The notes under the pieces were generated by a model, which was given only the letters and a program-made list of their open reading frames with translations, was not told the DNA's origin and ran no database searches. A stretch of DNA of 64,000 nt from CAVWNR01 sp963756525 (GTDB lineage: Bacteria; Actinomycetota; Actinomycetes; Mycobacteriales; Jatrophihabitantaceae), in contig CAVWNR010000008.1 in the NCBI GenBank assembly GCA_963756525.1, positions 57,299 to 121,298 of the forward strand, given 5' to 3'. The position numbers and the translations under genes were made by a program. Shown one piece after another: positions 22,852 to 29,923 of the stretch. Numbering within the stretch: the first letter of the stretch is position 1; each line of letters begins with the position of its first letter.

Positions 22852-24651
22852 ATGACTCAGCAGGCAGCCCGACCGGAGACGCCAGAGGCGCAGCCGGGCC
22901 AGCTCGTCGAGATGGCGTGGGATCCGATCACCCGCATCATCGGAAACCTCGGCATCTACACGAAGATCGACTTTGCGAACCGCCGGGTCGCCGAATGCCA
23001 CAGCACCTCGTCGCTGTTCCGCGGCTATTCGGTGTTCATGAAGGGAAAGGACCCGCGCGACGCCGGGTTCATCACCAGCCGCATCTGCGGCATCTGCGGC
23101 GACAACCACACGACCTGCTCGGTGTACGCGCAGAACATGGCGTACGGCATCCAGAACCCGCCGCTGGCCGAGTGGATCATCAACCTCGGCGAGGCCGCCG
23201 AGTACATGTTCGACCACACGATCTTCCAGGACAACCTGGTGTTCGTTGATTTCTGCGAGGCCATGGTCAAGGCCACCAACCCCGGCCTGCTGCAGCGGGC
23301 CGAGCAGACCGAGGCGCGCAACGCCGGTATCCACGGCAAGCGGACGATCGCCGACATCATGCGGGCGTTCAACCCGTTCGAGGGCGACGTCTACAAAGAC
23401 GCGCTGAAGATGAGCCGCACCACCCGGGAGATGTTCTGCCTGATGGAGGGCCGGCACGTCCACCCGTCCACCCTCTACCCCGGCGGCGTCGGGACGATGC
23501 CACAACCCAGTCTGTTCACCGACTACCTGAGCCGGCTGCTGTCGATCCTCGACTTCGTCAAGCAGGCCGTGGCGATGAACGACGACGTCTTCGACTTCTT
23601 CTACGAAGCTCTACCCGGATACGAGGAGGTCGGCCGCCGGCGGGTGCTTCTTGGTTGCTGGGGCGCGTTCCAGGACCCGCAACACTGCGACTACCGCTAC
23701 GACCACATGACCGACTGGGGCCGCAAGATGTACGTGACGCCGGGCGTCATCGTCGACGGCCAGCTGCTCACCACCGACCTGGTCGACATCAACCTCGGCA
23801 TCCGCATCCTGCTCGGCCACTCCTACTACGAGGACTGGGTGAACGAGGAGCCGTTCGTCGACCGAGACCCGCTCGGCAACCCCGTCGACATCCGGCACCC
23901 GTGGAACCAGACGACCCTGCCCGCGCCGCAGAAACGCGACTTCGACGGCAACTACAGCTGGGTGATGAGCCCGCGGTGGTTCGACAAGAACAGCGGCCAG
24001 CACCTCGCCCTCGACACCGGCGGCGGCCCGTTCGCCCGGCTGTACGCGACCGCGCTGGCCGGCCTGGTCGACACGCCGTACGTGAAGTCCACGGGTAACA
24101 GCGTGCGCATCAGCCTGCCGCGCAGCGGCCGGATCGGCGAGACCACGCTGGAGTGGAAGATCCCGCAGTGGTCCAACGCGATCGAGCGCGACCGGGCCCG
24201 CGTCTACTTCATCGCCTACGCCGCGGCCATGTCGCTGTTCTTCCTCGAGCAGGCAATGAGCCACGTGCGCGCCGGTGACACCCGCGTCTTCACCGACTTC
24301 GACGTCCCCGACGAGGCGATCGGCTGCGGTTTCCACGAGGCGGTGCGCGGCGTGCTCAGCCACCATCTGGTCATCCGCGACAAGAAGATCGCGAACTACC
24401 ACCCGTACCCGCCGACGCCGTGGAACGGCAGCCCGCGCGACTCCTACGGCACCCCCGGGCCGTACGAGGACGCCGTCCAGGACATGCCGATCTTCGAGGA
24501 GAACGGGCCGGACGACTTCAAGGGCGTCGACATCATGCGGGCGGTGCGCAGCTTCGACCCGTGCCTGCCGTGCGGCGTGCACATGTACCTGGGCGGGGGC
24601 AGGACGCTGAAGAAGCTGCATTCGCCGATGTTCGGGAACACCCATGGCTGA
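22852..24651 (+). CDS. hhyL: [NiFe]-hydrogenase large subunit, group 1h
   Basis: 599 aa. Carries the Ni-Fe active site. The L1 motif is RICGICGDNHTTC (Cys79, Cys82) and the L2 motif DPCLPCGVH (Cys571, Cys574, His577), giving all four metal-binding cysteines. The 22-residue tail beginning MYLGGGRTL should be cut after His577 by the protease encoded at 20410. The N-terminus MAWDPITRIIGNLGIY is the usual start of the fold. With the small subunit it should oxidise H2 down to atmospheric levels, feeding electrons to the respiratory chain. Overlaps the NifU-like gene by 8 bases. Confidence 0.96.
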   Translation: MTQQAARPETPEAQPGQLVEMAWDPITRIIGNLGIYTKIDFANRRVAECHSTSSLFRGYSVFMKGKDPRDAGFITSRICGICGDNHTTCSVYAQNMAYGIQNPPLAEWIINLGEAAEYMFDHTIFQDNLVFVDFCEAMVKATNPGLLQRAEQTEARNAGIHGKRTIADIMRAFNPFEGDVYKDALKMSRTTREMFCLMEGRHVHPSTLYPGGVGTMPQPSLFTDYLSRLLSILDFVKQAVAMNDDVFDFFYEALPGYEEVGRRRVLLGCWGAFQDPQHCDYRYDHMTDWGRKMYVTPGVIVDGQLLTTDLVDINLGIRILLGHSYYEDWVNEEPFVDRDPLGNPVDIRHPWNQTTLPAPQKRDFDGNYSWVMSPRWFDKNSGQHLALDTGGGPFARLYATALAGLVDTPYVKSTGNSVRISLPRSGRIGETTLEWKIPQWSNAIERDRARVYFIAYAAAMSLFFLEQAMSHVRAGDTRVFTDFDVPDEAIGCGFHEAVRGVLSHHLVIRDKKIANYHPYPPTPWNGSPRDSYGTPGPYEDAVQDMPIFEENGPDDFKGVDIMRAVRSFDPCLPCGVHMYLGGGRTLKKLHSPMFGNTHG

Positions 24652-25186
24652 TGCCTTGACCGACGCGGCGGTCGAGGAACGGCTCGCCCGGCTGGACGAG
24701 CTGCTCGGCAGCCTCGATCAGATTCCCGGCGCCACCGCGGCGATGGCGCTCGACGCGGTCACGGTGCTGACCGAGGTCTACGGCGCTGCCCTGGCGCGGA
24801 TCGTGCGTTGCGCCCCGCCGGCGGTCTTGGCGGCGTTCGACGGCGACGAGTTGCTGCGTCACCTGCTCGTGCTGCATGACCTGCATCCGCTGCCCGTCGA
24901 GCGGCGGGTGGAGGCGGCGCTGGACCGGGTGCGTCCGTACGTGCACTCGCACGGCGGTGAGGTGACGCTGGTCGGCATCGCCGACGGCGTCGCGACGGTC
25001 ACGATGAGCGGCAGCTGCGACGGGTGCGCGTCGTCGACGGCGACGCTGGAATCAGCCGTATCGGACGCGGTGCTGGCCGTGGCGCCCGAGTTGGAGCGTG
25101 TGGTGGCGACGCCGGCGACCGCGCCGTCGCACCCCGCGCCTGTGATCACGGTGGATTCCCTGTTGCGCCGGCCGAGCAAGGTCTGA
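24644..25186 (+). CDS. NifU-like Fe-S scaffold protein of the hydrogenase locus
   Basis: 180 aa. The N-terminal half is helical (RLARLDELLGSLDQIPGATAAMALDAVTVL). The C-terminal half is a NifU_C domain: RRVEAALDRVRPYVHSHGGEVTLVGIADGVATVTMSGSCDGCASSTATLESAVSDAVL, with the CDGC cluster-binding motif. It could supply Fe-S clusters to the small subunit. It overlaps the large subunit at its start and the following gene by TGATG at its end. Confidence 0.88.
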   Translation: MADALTDAAVEERLARLDELLGSLDQIPGATAAMALDAVTVLTEVYGAALARIVRCAPPAVLAAFDGDELLRHLLVLHDLHPLPVERRVEAALDRVRPYVHSHGGEVTLVGIADGVATVTMSGSCDGCASSTATLESAVSDAVLAVAPELERVVATPATAPSHPAPVITVDSLLRRPSKV

Positions 25187-25785
25187 TGTTGCGCGGCGGA
25201 GCGACGCTGAGCCGGCTGATCCAGCGGGCCGATCCGGCACGCGCCGCTGAGGACGAGCGGTGCGAGTTCTGCGGCGCGCTGCTCCCCGAGCCGCACCGGC
25301 ACGTCCTCGACCTCGCGGCCGACGATCTGCGCTGCGCCTGCCAGGCCTGCGGGCTGCTCTTCGAACGCGACGCGGCGGCGCAGGGGCAGTACCGGCTCGT
25401 GCGACGACGCCGGCTGCGGCTGCCCGCGGCTGCCCAGCGCGACGACCTGGGTGTCCCGGTCGGCCTGGCGTTCTTCGTGATACGCGAGGACGGCACGGTC
25501 CTCGCCCGCTACCCGAGCCCGGTCAGCGCGACGGCCTGGGAATGCGACGAAGCGATGTGGACCCGGCTGCGCGGGCACTGGCCGCAACTCGACGGCATGG
25601 CGCGGTCGGTGGAGGCGCTTCTCGTGAACACCGTGCGCGATCGCTGCGAGTTCTGGATCGTGCCGATCGAGGACTGTTATCGGCTGGTCGCCGTCGTCCG
25701 CCAGCACTGGAAAGGCCTGTCCGGCGGCCAGGACGTCTGGCCGGCGGTGGACCGGTTCTTCGCCGAGTTAAAGGAGGGATCATGA
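25186..25785 (+). CDS. Hydrogenase-operon protein, DUF5947-like
   Basis: 199 aa from ATG 25186, sharing its A with the previous stop (TGATG). The N-terminal zinc-ribbon-like region has ERCEFCGALLPEPHRHVLD and LRCACQACGLLFER (two CxxC pairs). Then an alpha/beta segment follows: VGLAFFVIREDGTVLARYPSPVSATAWECDE, RCEFWIVPIEDCYRLVAVVRQHWKGLSGGQDVWPAVDRFF. I believe this matches DUF5947, a family found next to actinobacterial hydrogenases, from memory only. The four cysteines suggest a metal or rubredoxin-like site, so electron transfer or cluster assembly is possible. ATGA overlap with the next gene. Confidence 0.75.
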   Translation: MLRGGATLSRLIQRADPARAAEDERCEFCGALLPEPHRHVLDLAADDLRCACQACGLLFERDAAAQGQYRLVRRRRLRLPAAAQRDDLGVPVGLAFFVIREDGTVLARYPSPVSATAWECDEAMWTRLRGHWPQLDGMARSVEALLVNTVRDRCEFWIVPIEDCYRLVAVVRQHWKGLSGGQDVWPAVDRFFAELKEGS

Positions 25786-25988
25786 CGATCAAGGTGGGCA
25801 AGCCGCAGGTGAAGCCCGACACCCCGTCACATACCAAGGGCGTGCACCAGGGCAACAAGAAGGGCGCGTACAAGCGCTCGGCGGGCCATCACGACGACGG
25901 CCGCGCCGACGCGCGCCGCTCGACGGGTGTGCAGCCCAAGAAGCATGATCCGATCCTGCCCATCATGCCGAATCTGCCGCCAGGCTGA
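25782..25988 (+). CDS. Small basic protein (68 aa) of the hydrogenase operon
   Basis: MTIKVGKPQVKPDTPSHTKG and onward: rich in Lys, Gly, His and Pro with no hydrophobic core, probably disordered (KGVHQGNKKGAYKRSAGHHDDGR; ends PILPIMPNLPPG). The ATG overlaps the previous stop and AAGGAGGG lies 4 bases upstream, an excellent ribosome binding site. No family recognised. Position between the DUF5947-like and 33-aa genes implies a part in the same complex, perhaps as a tether or nucleic-acid/anionic-lipid contact. Confidence 0.7.
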   Translation: MTIKVGKPQVKPDTPSHTKGVHQGNKKGAYKRSAGHHDDGRADARRSTGVQPKKHDPILPIMPNLPPG

Positions 25989-26001
25989 GGGGGTGACAGC
26001 T

Positions 26002-26103
26002 ATGCGCAAAGTGCTGCTCGCCGTCGCCGGGCTTGGGGCCGTCGCCCTGTTCTGGAAGGAATACCCGGCCCTGGTCCGCTACATCAAGATCGAGAGGATG
26101 TGA
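26002..26103 (+). CDS. 33-aa single-helix membrane protein of the hydrogenase operon (DUF6893-like)
   Basis: ATG at 26002 with GAGGGGGTGA upstream. The protein begins MRKVLLAVAGLGAVALFW and ends EYPALVRYIKIERM: one hydrophobic helix of about 14 residues then a basic tail. It resembles, from memory, the DUF6893 small proteins beside group 1h hydrogenases (helix, then P-x-L-x-RY-I-K-x-x-RM). It could anchor the otherwise soluble enzyme to the membrane. It ends 9 bases before hypC. Confidence 0.75.
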   Translation: MRKVLLAVAGLGAVALFWKEYPALVRYIKIERM

Positions 26104-26112
26104 CGGCGCGCC

Positions 26113-26379
26113 ATGTGCCTAGGCATTCCCGGGGAGGTCGTCGCGATCACCGACGCGCAGGCCAACCTCGCCACGGTGAACGTCGGCGGCGTCCGCCGCG
26201 CGATCAACATCGGGCTGCTCGACGACATCACGCCCGGCGACTGGGTCCTGGTGCACGTCGGGTTCGCGATGTCCAAGATCGACGAAGCGGAGGCCGCGGC
26301 CGTGCTCGAGCTGCTCGCCGGCATCGGGCAGGCCTATACCGACGAGCTGAAAGCCCTTGCCGAGTCCAGCATCGAGTGA
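26113..26379 (+). CDS. hypC: Hydrogenase assembly chaperone HypC (canonical)
   Basis: 88 aa starting MCLGIPGEVVAITD. Cys2 is the essential ligand that carries the Fe(CN)2CO group with HypD. The barrel continues NLATVNVGGVRRAINIGLLDD and PGDWVLVHVGFAMSKIDEAEA, with the C-terminal helix usual for the family. Directly upstream of hypD (12-base gap). This is the second HypC-type protein of the locus; the first (18235) lacks the MC start. Confidence 0.95.
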   Translation: MCLGIPGEVVAITDAQANLATVNVGGVRRAINIGLLDDITPGDWVLVHVGFAMSKIDEAEAAAVLELLAGIGQAYTDELKALAESSIE

Positions 26380-26391
26380 CGGAGGACGGCC

Positions 26392-27519
26392 GTGCGCTTC
26401 GTTGACGAGTTCCGCGACGCCGAGAAGGCACAGGCGCTGGCGGCGAACATCGCCGCGCTCTGCGAGCCGGGACGGCACTACAAGTTCATGGAGGTGTGCG
26501 GCGGGCACACGCACACGATCTACAAACACGGGATCGAGGACTACCTGCCCGAGAACGTTACGCTGGTGCACGGCCCGGGCTGTCCGGTCTGCGTGATCCC
26601 GATGGGGCGCGTCGACGACGCCATCTACATCGCCGAGCAGCCCGATGTCATCATGACATCCTTCGGCGACATGATGCGCGTGCCGGGCAGCACCAAGTCG
26701 TTCTTCGACTCCAAAGCCATGAACGCCGACATGCGGATGGTGTACTCGCCGCTGGACGCGCTCAAGATCGCCCGCAACAATCCGGACAAGCGCGTCGTCT
26801 TCATGGCCATCGGCTTCGAGACCACCGCGCCGTCCACCGCGATGACGATGCTGCGCGCCGCGGCGGAGAAGATCACCAACTTCTCCGTGTTCTGCAACCA
26901 CGTGACGATCATCCCGTCCATCAAGGCGATTCTCGACTCCCCGGACCTGCGCCTGGACGGCTTCCTCGGCCCCGGCCACGTCTCCACGGTGATCGGTTGC
27001 CGTCCGTACGAGTTCATCCCACGCCAGTACGGAAAACCGATCGTGGTCGCCGGCTTCGAGCCGCTCGACATCCTGCAGTCGATCTACATGCTGCTGGTGC
27101 AGCTGGCCGAGGGGCGCTGCGAGGTCGAGAACCAGTACACCCGGGTGGTGCCGTGGAACGGCAACGCCAAGGCGCTGCATGCGATCGGCCAGACGATGCA
27201 GCTCCGGCCGTACTTCGAGTGGCGCGGCCTCGGGTTCATCTCGCACTCGGCGCTGCGGGTTCGTGACGAGTTCGCGGCCTACGACGCCGAGCGGATCTTC
27301 GAGGTGCCCGGCGTGCGGGTCGCCGACCCGAAGGCCTGCCAGTGCGGCGAGGTGTTGAAAGGCGTGCTGAAACCCTGGGAGTGCAAGGTCTTCGGCACCG
27401 CCTGCACGCCGCAGACGCCGATCGGCACCTGCATGGTCTCGCCCGAGGGCGCCTGCGCCGCGTACTACAACTTCGGCCGGTTCGCCCGAACCCGGGTCCG
27501 CGAGGCGACCCGGGTATGA
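26392..27519 (+). CDS. hypD: Hydrogenase formation protein HypD
   Basis: 375 aa, start codon GTG with GGAGGAC 7-8 bases upstream. HypD is the Fe-S protein on which the cyanide and CO ligands are attached to iron. Conserved segments: FMEVCGGHTHTIYKHGI, LVHGPGCPVCVIPMG, FMAIGFETTAPSTAMT, FLGPGHVSTVIGC, the cysteine-rich C-terminus CQCGEVLKG, CKVFGTACTPQTPIGTCMVSPEGACAAYY. Its stop overlaps the ATG of a 20-codon mini-ORF (27516) rather than hypE itself. Confidence 0.96.
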   Translation: MRFVDEFRDAEKAQALAANIAALCEPGRHYKFMEVCGGHTHTIYKHGIEDYLPENVTLVHGPGCPVCVIPMGRVDDAIYIAEQPDVIMTSFGDMMRVPGSTKSFFDSKAMNADMRMVYSPLDALKIARNNPDKRVVFMAIGFETTAPSTAMTMLRAAAEKITNFSVFCNHVTIIPSIKAILDSPDLRLDGFLGPGHVSTVIGCRPYEFIPRQYGKPIVVAGFEPLDILQSIYMLLVQLAEGRCEVENQYTRVVPWNGNAKALHAIGQTMQLRPYFEWRGLGFISHSALRVRDEFAAYDAERIFEVPGVRVADPKACQCGEVLKGVLKPWECKVFGTACTPQTPIGTCMVSPEGACAAYYNFGRFARTRVREATRV

Positions 27520-27578
27520 ACACCACCCCACGAAATCGCTCCGCTGGCGCTCCACGATTCCGCGGGGACCCCGGATGA
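27516..27578 (+). CDS. 20-codon spacer ORF linking hypD and hypE by ATGA overlaps
   Basis: ATG 27516 overlaps the hypD stop, and the TGA at 27576-27578 overlaps the hypE ATG at 27575. The peptide starts MNTTPRNRSAGAPRF. The sequence around its start (GACCCGGGTATGAAC, 27508-27522) is nearly repeated around the hypE start (GACCCCGGATGAAC), as if about 59 bases were inserted at a former hypD-hypE ATGA junction with target duplication. Insertion is therefore neutral for translational coupling. Expression of the peptide itself is unproven. Confidence 0.45.
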   Translation: MNTTPRNRSAGAPRFRGDPG

Positions 27579-28654
27579 ACGTCGCCGACCGCGAACAGCA
27601 GGTGCTCGAGCGCATCGACAAGGCCCGGCGGCGCAAGCCGAAAATCACCGACGAGCTGATCACCCTGGCGCACGGCGCGGGCGGCAAGGCCACGCACACC
27701 CTGGTGGCTGCCCTGTTCCTGGAGGCGTTCCGCAACCCGCTGCTCGAGCCGCTGACCGACCAGGCGACGTTCACCGTCAACGGCACCCGGCTCGCACTGA
27801 CCACCGACAGCTACGTCGTGCACCCGCTGTTCTTCCCGGGCGGCACGATCGGCGAACTGGCGGTCAACGGCACGGTGAACGACCTCGCGGTCGGCGGCGC
27901 CCGGCCGCTGTACCTGTCCGCCGGCTTCGTCCTAGAGGAGGGCCTGCCCGTCGCGGACCTGCATGCCATCGTCGACTCGATGGCCGCCGCCGCTGAAGCC
28001 GCCGGGGTACAGGTCGTCACCGGCGACACGAAGGTCGTCGAGCGGGGAAAGGCGGACGGCTGCTACATCAACACCGCAGGCGTCGGCATCATCGAACGGC
28101 CGGTGGATCTGGGCGCCGAGCAGGTCCGCCCCGGGGACGCGGTACTCGTGTCCGGGCCGATCGGCGACCACGGCATCACGATCATGCTGGCCCGCGGCGA
28201 GCTGGACATCGAGGCCGACATCGTCTCCGACACCGCGCCGTTGAACGGGTTGGTCGACGCGCTGCTCGACGCCGCCGACGGCGTGCGCTGCCTGCGCGAC
28301 GCGACGCGCGGCGGGGTGGCCACCGTCCTCAACGAGATCGCCGCGACCGCGGACCTGGCCGTGATCATCGACGAGAACGCCATACCGGTACGCCCCGAGG
28401 TCCGGGGCGCCGGCGAGATCCTCGGCATCGACCCGCTCTACGTCGCCTGCGAGGGACGGCTTGTCGCGATCGTCGACCCGGCATCGGCGCAGGCGGCCCT
28501 CGACGCGCTGCGCGGGCATCCGCTCGGAGACCAAGCGGCCATCATCGGGGAGGTACGGGTCGACCCGCCGGGCTTGGTCCTGCTCAAAACGGAATTCGGG
28601 GGGACGCGCATCGTCGACATGCTCATCGGTGACCCGTTGCCGCGCATCTGCTGA
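27575..28654 (+). CDS. hypE: Hydrogenase maturation factor HypE
   Basis: 359 aa. PurM-like ATPase that dehydrates the C-terminal thiocarboxamide made with HypF into the thiocyanate used for the Fe-CN ligand. Motifs: LAHGAGGKATHTLV, LTTDSYVVHPLFFPGGTIGELAVNGTVNDLAVGGARP, VVTGDTKVVERGKADGCYINTAGVG, CLRDATRGGVATVLNEIAA, ending in the diagnostic PRIC with the catalytic C-terminal Cys. Start at 27575 chosen because it overlaps the spacer ORF and carries the normal N-terminus. Confidence 0.96.
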   Translation: MNVADREQQVLERIDKARRRKPKITDELITLAHGAGGKATHTLVAALFLEAFRNPLLEPLTDQATFTVNGTRLALTTDSYVVHPLFFPGGTIGELAVNGTVNDLAVGGARPLYLSAGFVLEEGLPVADLHAIVDSMAAAAEAAGVQVVTGDTKVVERGKADGCYINTAGVGIIERPVDLGAEQVRPGDAVLVSGPIGDHGITIMLARGELDIEADIVSDTAPLNGLVDALLDAADGVRCLRDATRGGVATVLNEIAATADLAVIIDENAIPVRPEVRGAGEILGIDPLYVACEGRLVAIVDPASAQAALDALRGHPLGDQAAIIGEVRVDPPGLVLLKTEFGGTRIVDMLIGDPLPRIC

Positions 28655-28708
28655 GCTGGTAGACCCAGGTAACTGCTGCTGGGACGTCGCTCGTAGCTGG
28701 GGGTTGCC

Positions 28709-29419
28709 ATGAGTGTCTCGGTGCAAGACCTTCACCGGGCGATGACCGAGCTGGGCAAGCTGCGCTTCGGTGAGATGCGCGTCGAGGACGCCATGTCGAG
28801 CATCGTGCAGACGACGCATTCGATCTTCGCCGTCGACGGTGCCGGGCTGATGCTCGCCGACGAGGACCAGCACTTGCGCAACGTCGCGGTCTCCGACGAC
28901 CGGCTGGCGCACCTGGAGGACCTTCAGGTCGAACACCACGAGGGCCCGTGCGTCGAGGCGTTCGAGGAGAAAGAGCTCGTCCGGGCAGAGGACCTGGCCA
29001 GTGAGACGCGATGGCCGGTGTTCTGCCCGACAGCGGTGCGAGCCGGAATCTGCGCCGTGCTGGCGAGCCCGATCCCGTACAACCAGCGCGCTGTCGGTGT
29101 GGTGGCGGTGGTCTCGGCGGCTCGTCACCCATGGACGCCGGAAGGCGAGCTGGCGCTGATGGCCTTCACCGACCTTGCTGCGCTGCTGATCGCGTCGATG
29201 ATGCGCAGCGAAGAGCAGAGCGAGCTCGCGACCCAGTTGCAGGGCGCGCTCAACTCACGCACCGGGATCGAACAGGCGAAGGGCGTGCTCATGGGGCAGC
29301 ACGGGATCACCGCCCGCGAGGCCTACCAACGGCTGCGGGCCCAGGCACGTACGCAGCGCCGCAAGCTCGTCGAGGTCTGCGCCGAGGTTGTCGACGCCGC
29401 GGCGAAGGAACGGCAATAG
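28709..29419 (+). CDS. GAF-ANTAR domain RNA-binding regulator
   Basis: 236 aa. The N-terminal GAF sensory domain is about residues 20-165 (SIFAVDGAGLMLADEDQHLRNVAVSDD, HEGPCVEAFEEKELVRAEDLA, AVLASPIPYNQRAVGVVAVVSA). The C-terminal ANTAR domain is LQGALNSRTGIEQAKGVLMGQHGITAREAYQRLRAQARTQRRKLVEVCAEVV. ANTAR proteins bind paired RNA hairpins to stop transcription termination. It starts 54 bases after hypE on the same strand, so co-transcription with the hydrogenase operon is possible but not shown. Confidence 0.93.
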   Translation: MSVSVQDLHRAMTELGKLRFGEMRVEDAMSSIVQTTHSIFAVDGAGLMLADEDQHLRNVAVSDDRLAHLEDLQVEHHEGPCVEAFEEKELVRAEDLASETRWPVFCPTAVRAGICAVLASPIPYNQRAVGVVAVVSAARHPWTPEGELALMAFTDLAALLIASMMRSEEQSELATQLQGALNSRTGIEQAKGVLMGQHGITAREAYQRLRAQARTQRRKLVEVCAEVVDAAAKERQ

Positions 29420-29745
29420 TCGCGCGGTTGTTGCCGTCCGCGCCAGCCTGGCACATAATGGACGGGCCTGAGATACACCGCCCAGAACCTCGCGGTAACC
29501 ACGTCCAGCCAATAGCCTGCCTCGCGGAATGATCCGCCATCTGCAGGGGATCGATGGGCGTCGCCGGTCCGCGAGAGGAGGTCAGCGTGATGGCTGACTG
29601 GTCGGTACGCGTCTCGCCACCCTAGTGTCGCTGCGCCGCCTTCTGTCTTCCCTGTTGGCCGGCGGCCACGGCTGCGGTCATTCCCGCACATCTCGCCATT
29701 GCAGGCTGCCGCCTGCGCAAAGGCACCGCTCCTGAGGAGGTTCTC
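29420..29745 (+). other. 326-base gap between the GAF-ANTAR and 51-aa genes
   Basis: No conserved gene seen. The clearest feature is a strong GAGGAGG-like ribosome site (29575-29582) before a GTG at 29587 that opens a 12-codon ORF ending TAG at 29623-29625, a possible leader peptide. No convincing paired ANTAR hairpins by eye. Confidence 0.4.
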
Positions 29746-29901
29746 GTGATCATCCTTGGCATCATCCTGCTCATCGTCGGATTCCTGACCAAGATCGCGA
29801 TTGTCTGGACGATCGGCATCATCGTCCTGGTCATCGGACTGATCCTGCTCGTGCTCGGTTTTCTCGGCCACGAGATCGCGGGCCGCCGCCACTATTGGTG
29901 A
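29746..29901 (+). CDS. 51-aa two-helix membrane protein (DUF6131-like)
   Basis: GTG at 29746 with GAGGAGG 6 bases upstream. The protein is almost entirely hydrophobic: MIILGIILLIVGFLTKIAIV, then a second helix IIVLVIGLILLVLGFLG, and the tail HEIAGRRHYW. The GRRHYW end matches, from memory, DUF6131, a small actinobacterial membrane family of unknown role. A stress-related membrane function is often assumed for such proteins but nothing here shows it. Convergent with the phospholipase gene, 22 bases apart. Confidence 0.75.
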   Translation: MIILGIILLIVGFLTKIAIVWTIGIIVLVIGLILLVLGFLGHEIAGRRHYW

Positions 29902-29923
29902 CGCCGGCGTAGCGCCGACCGGG

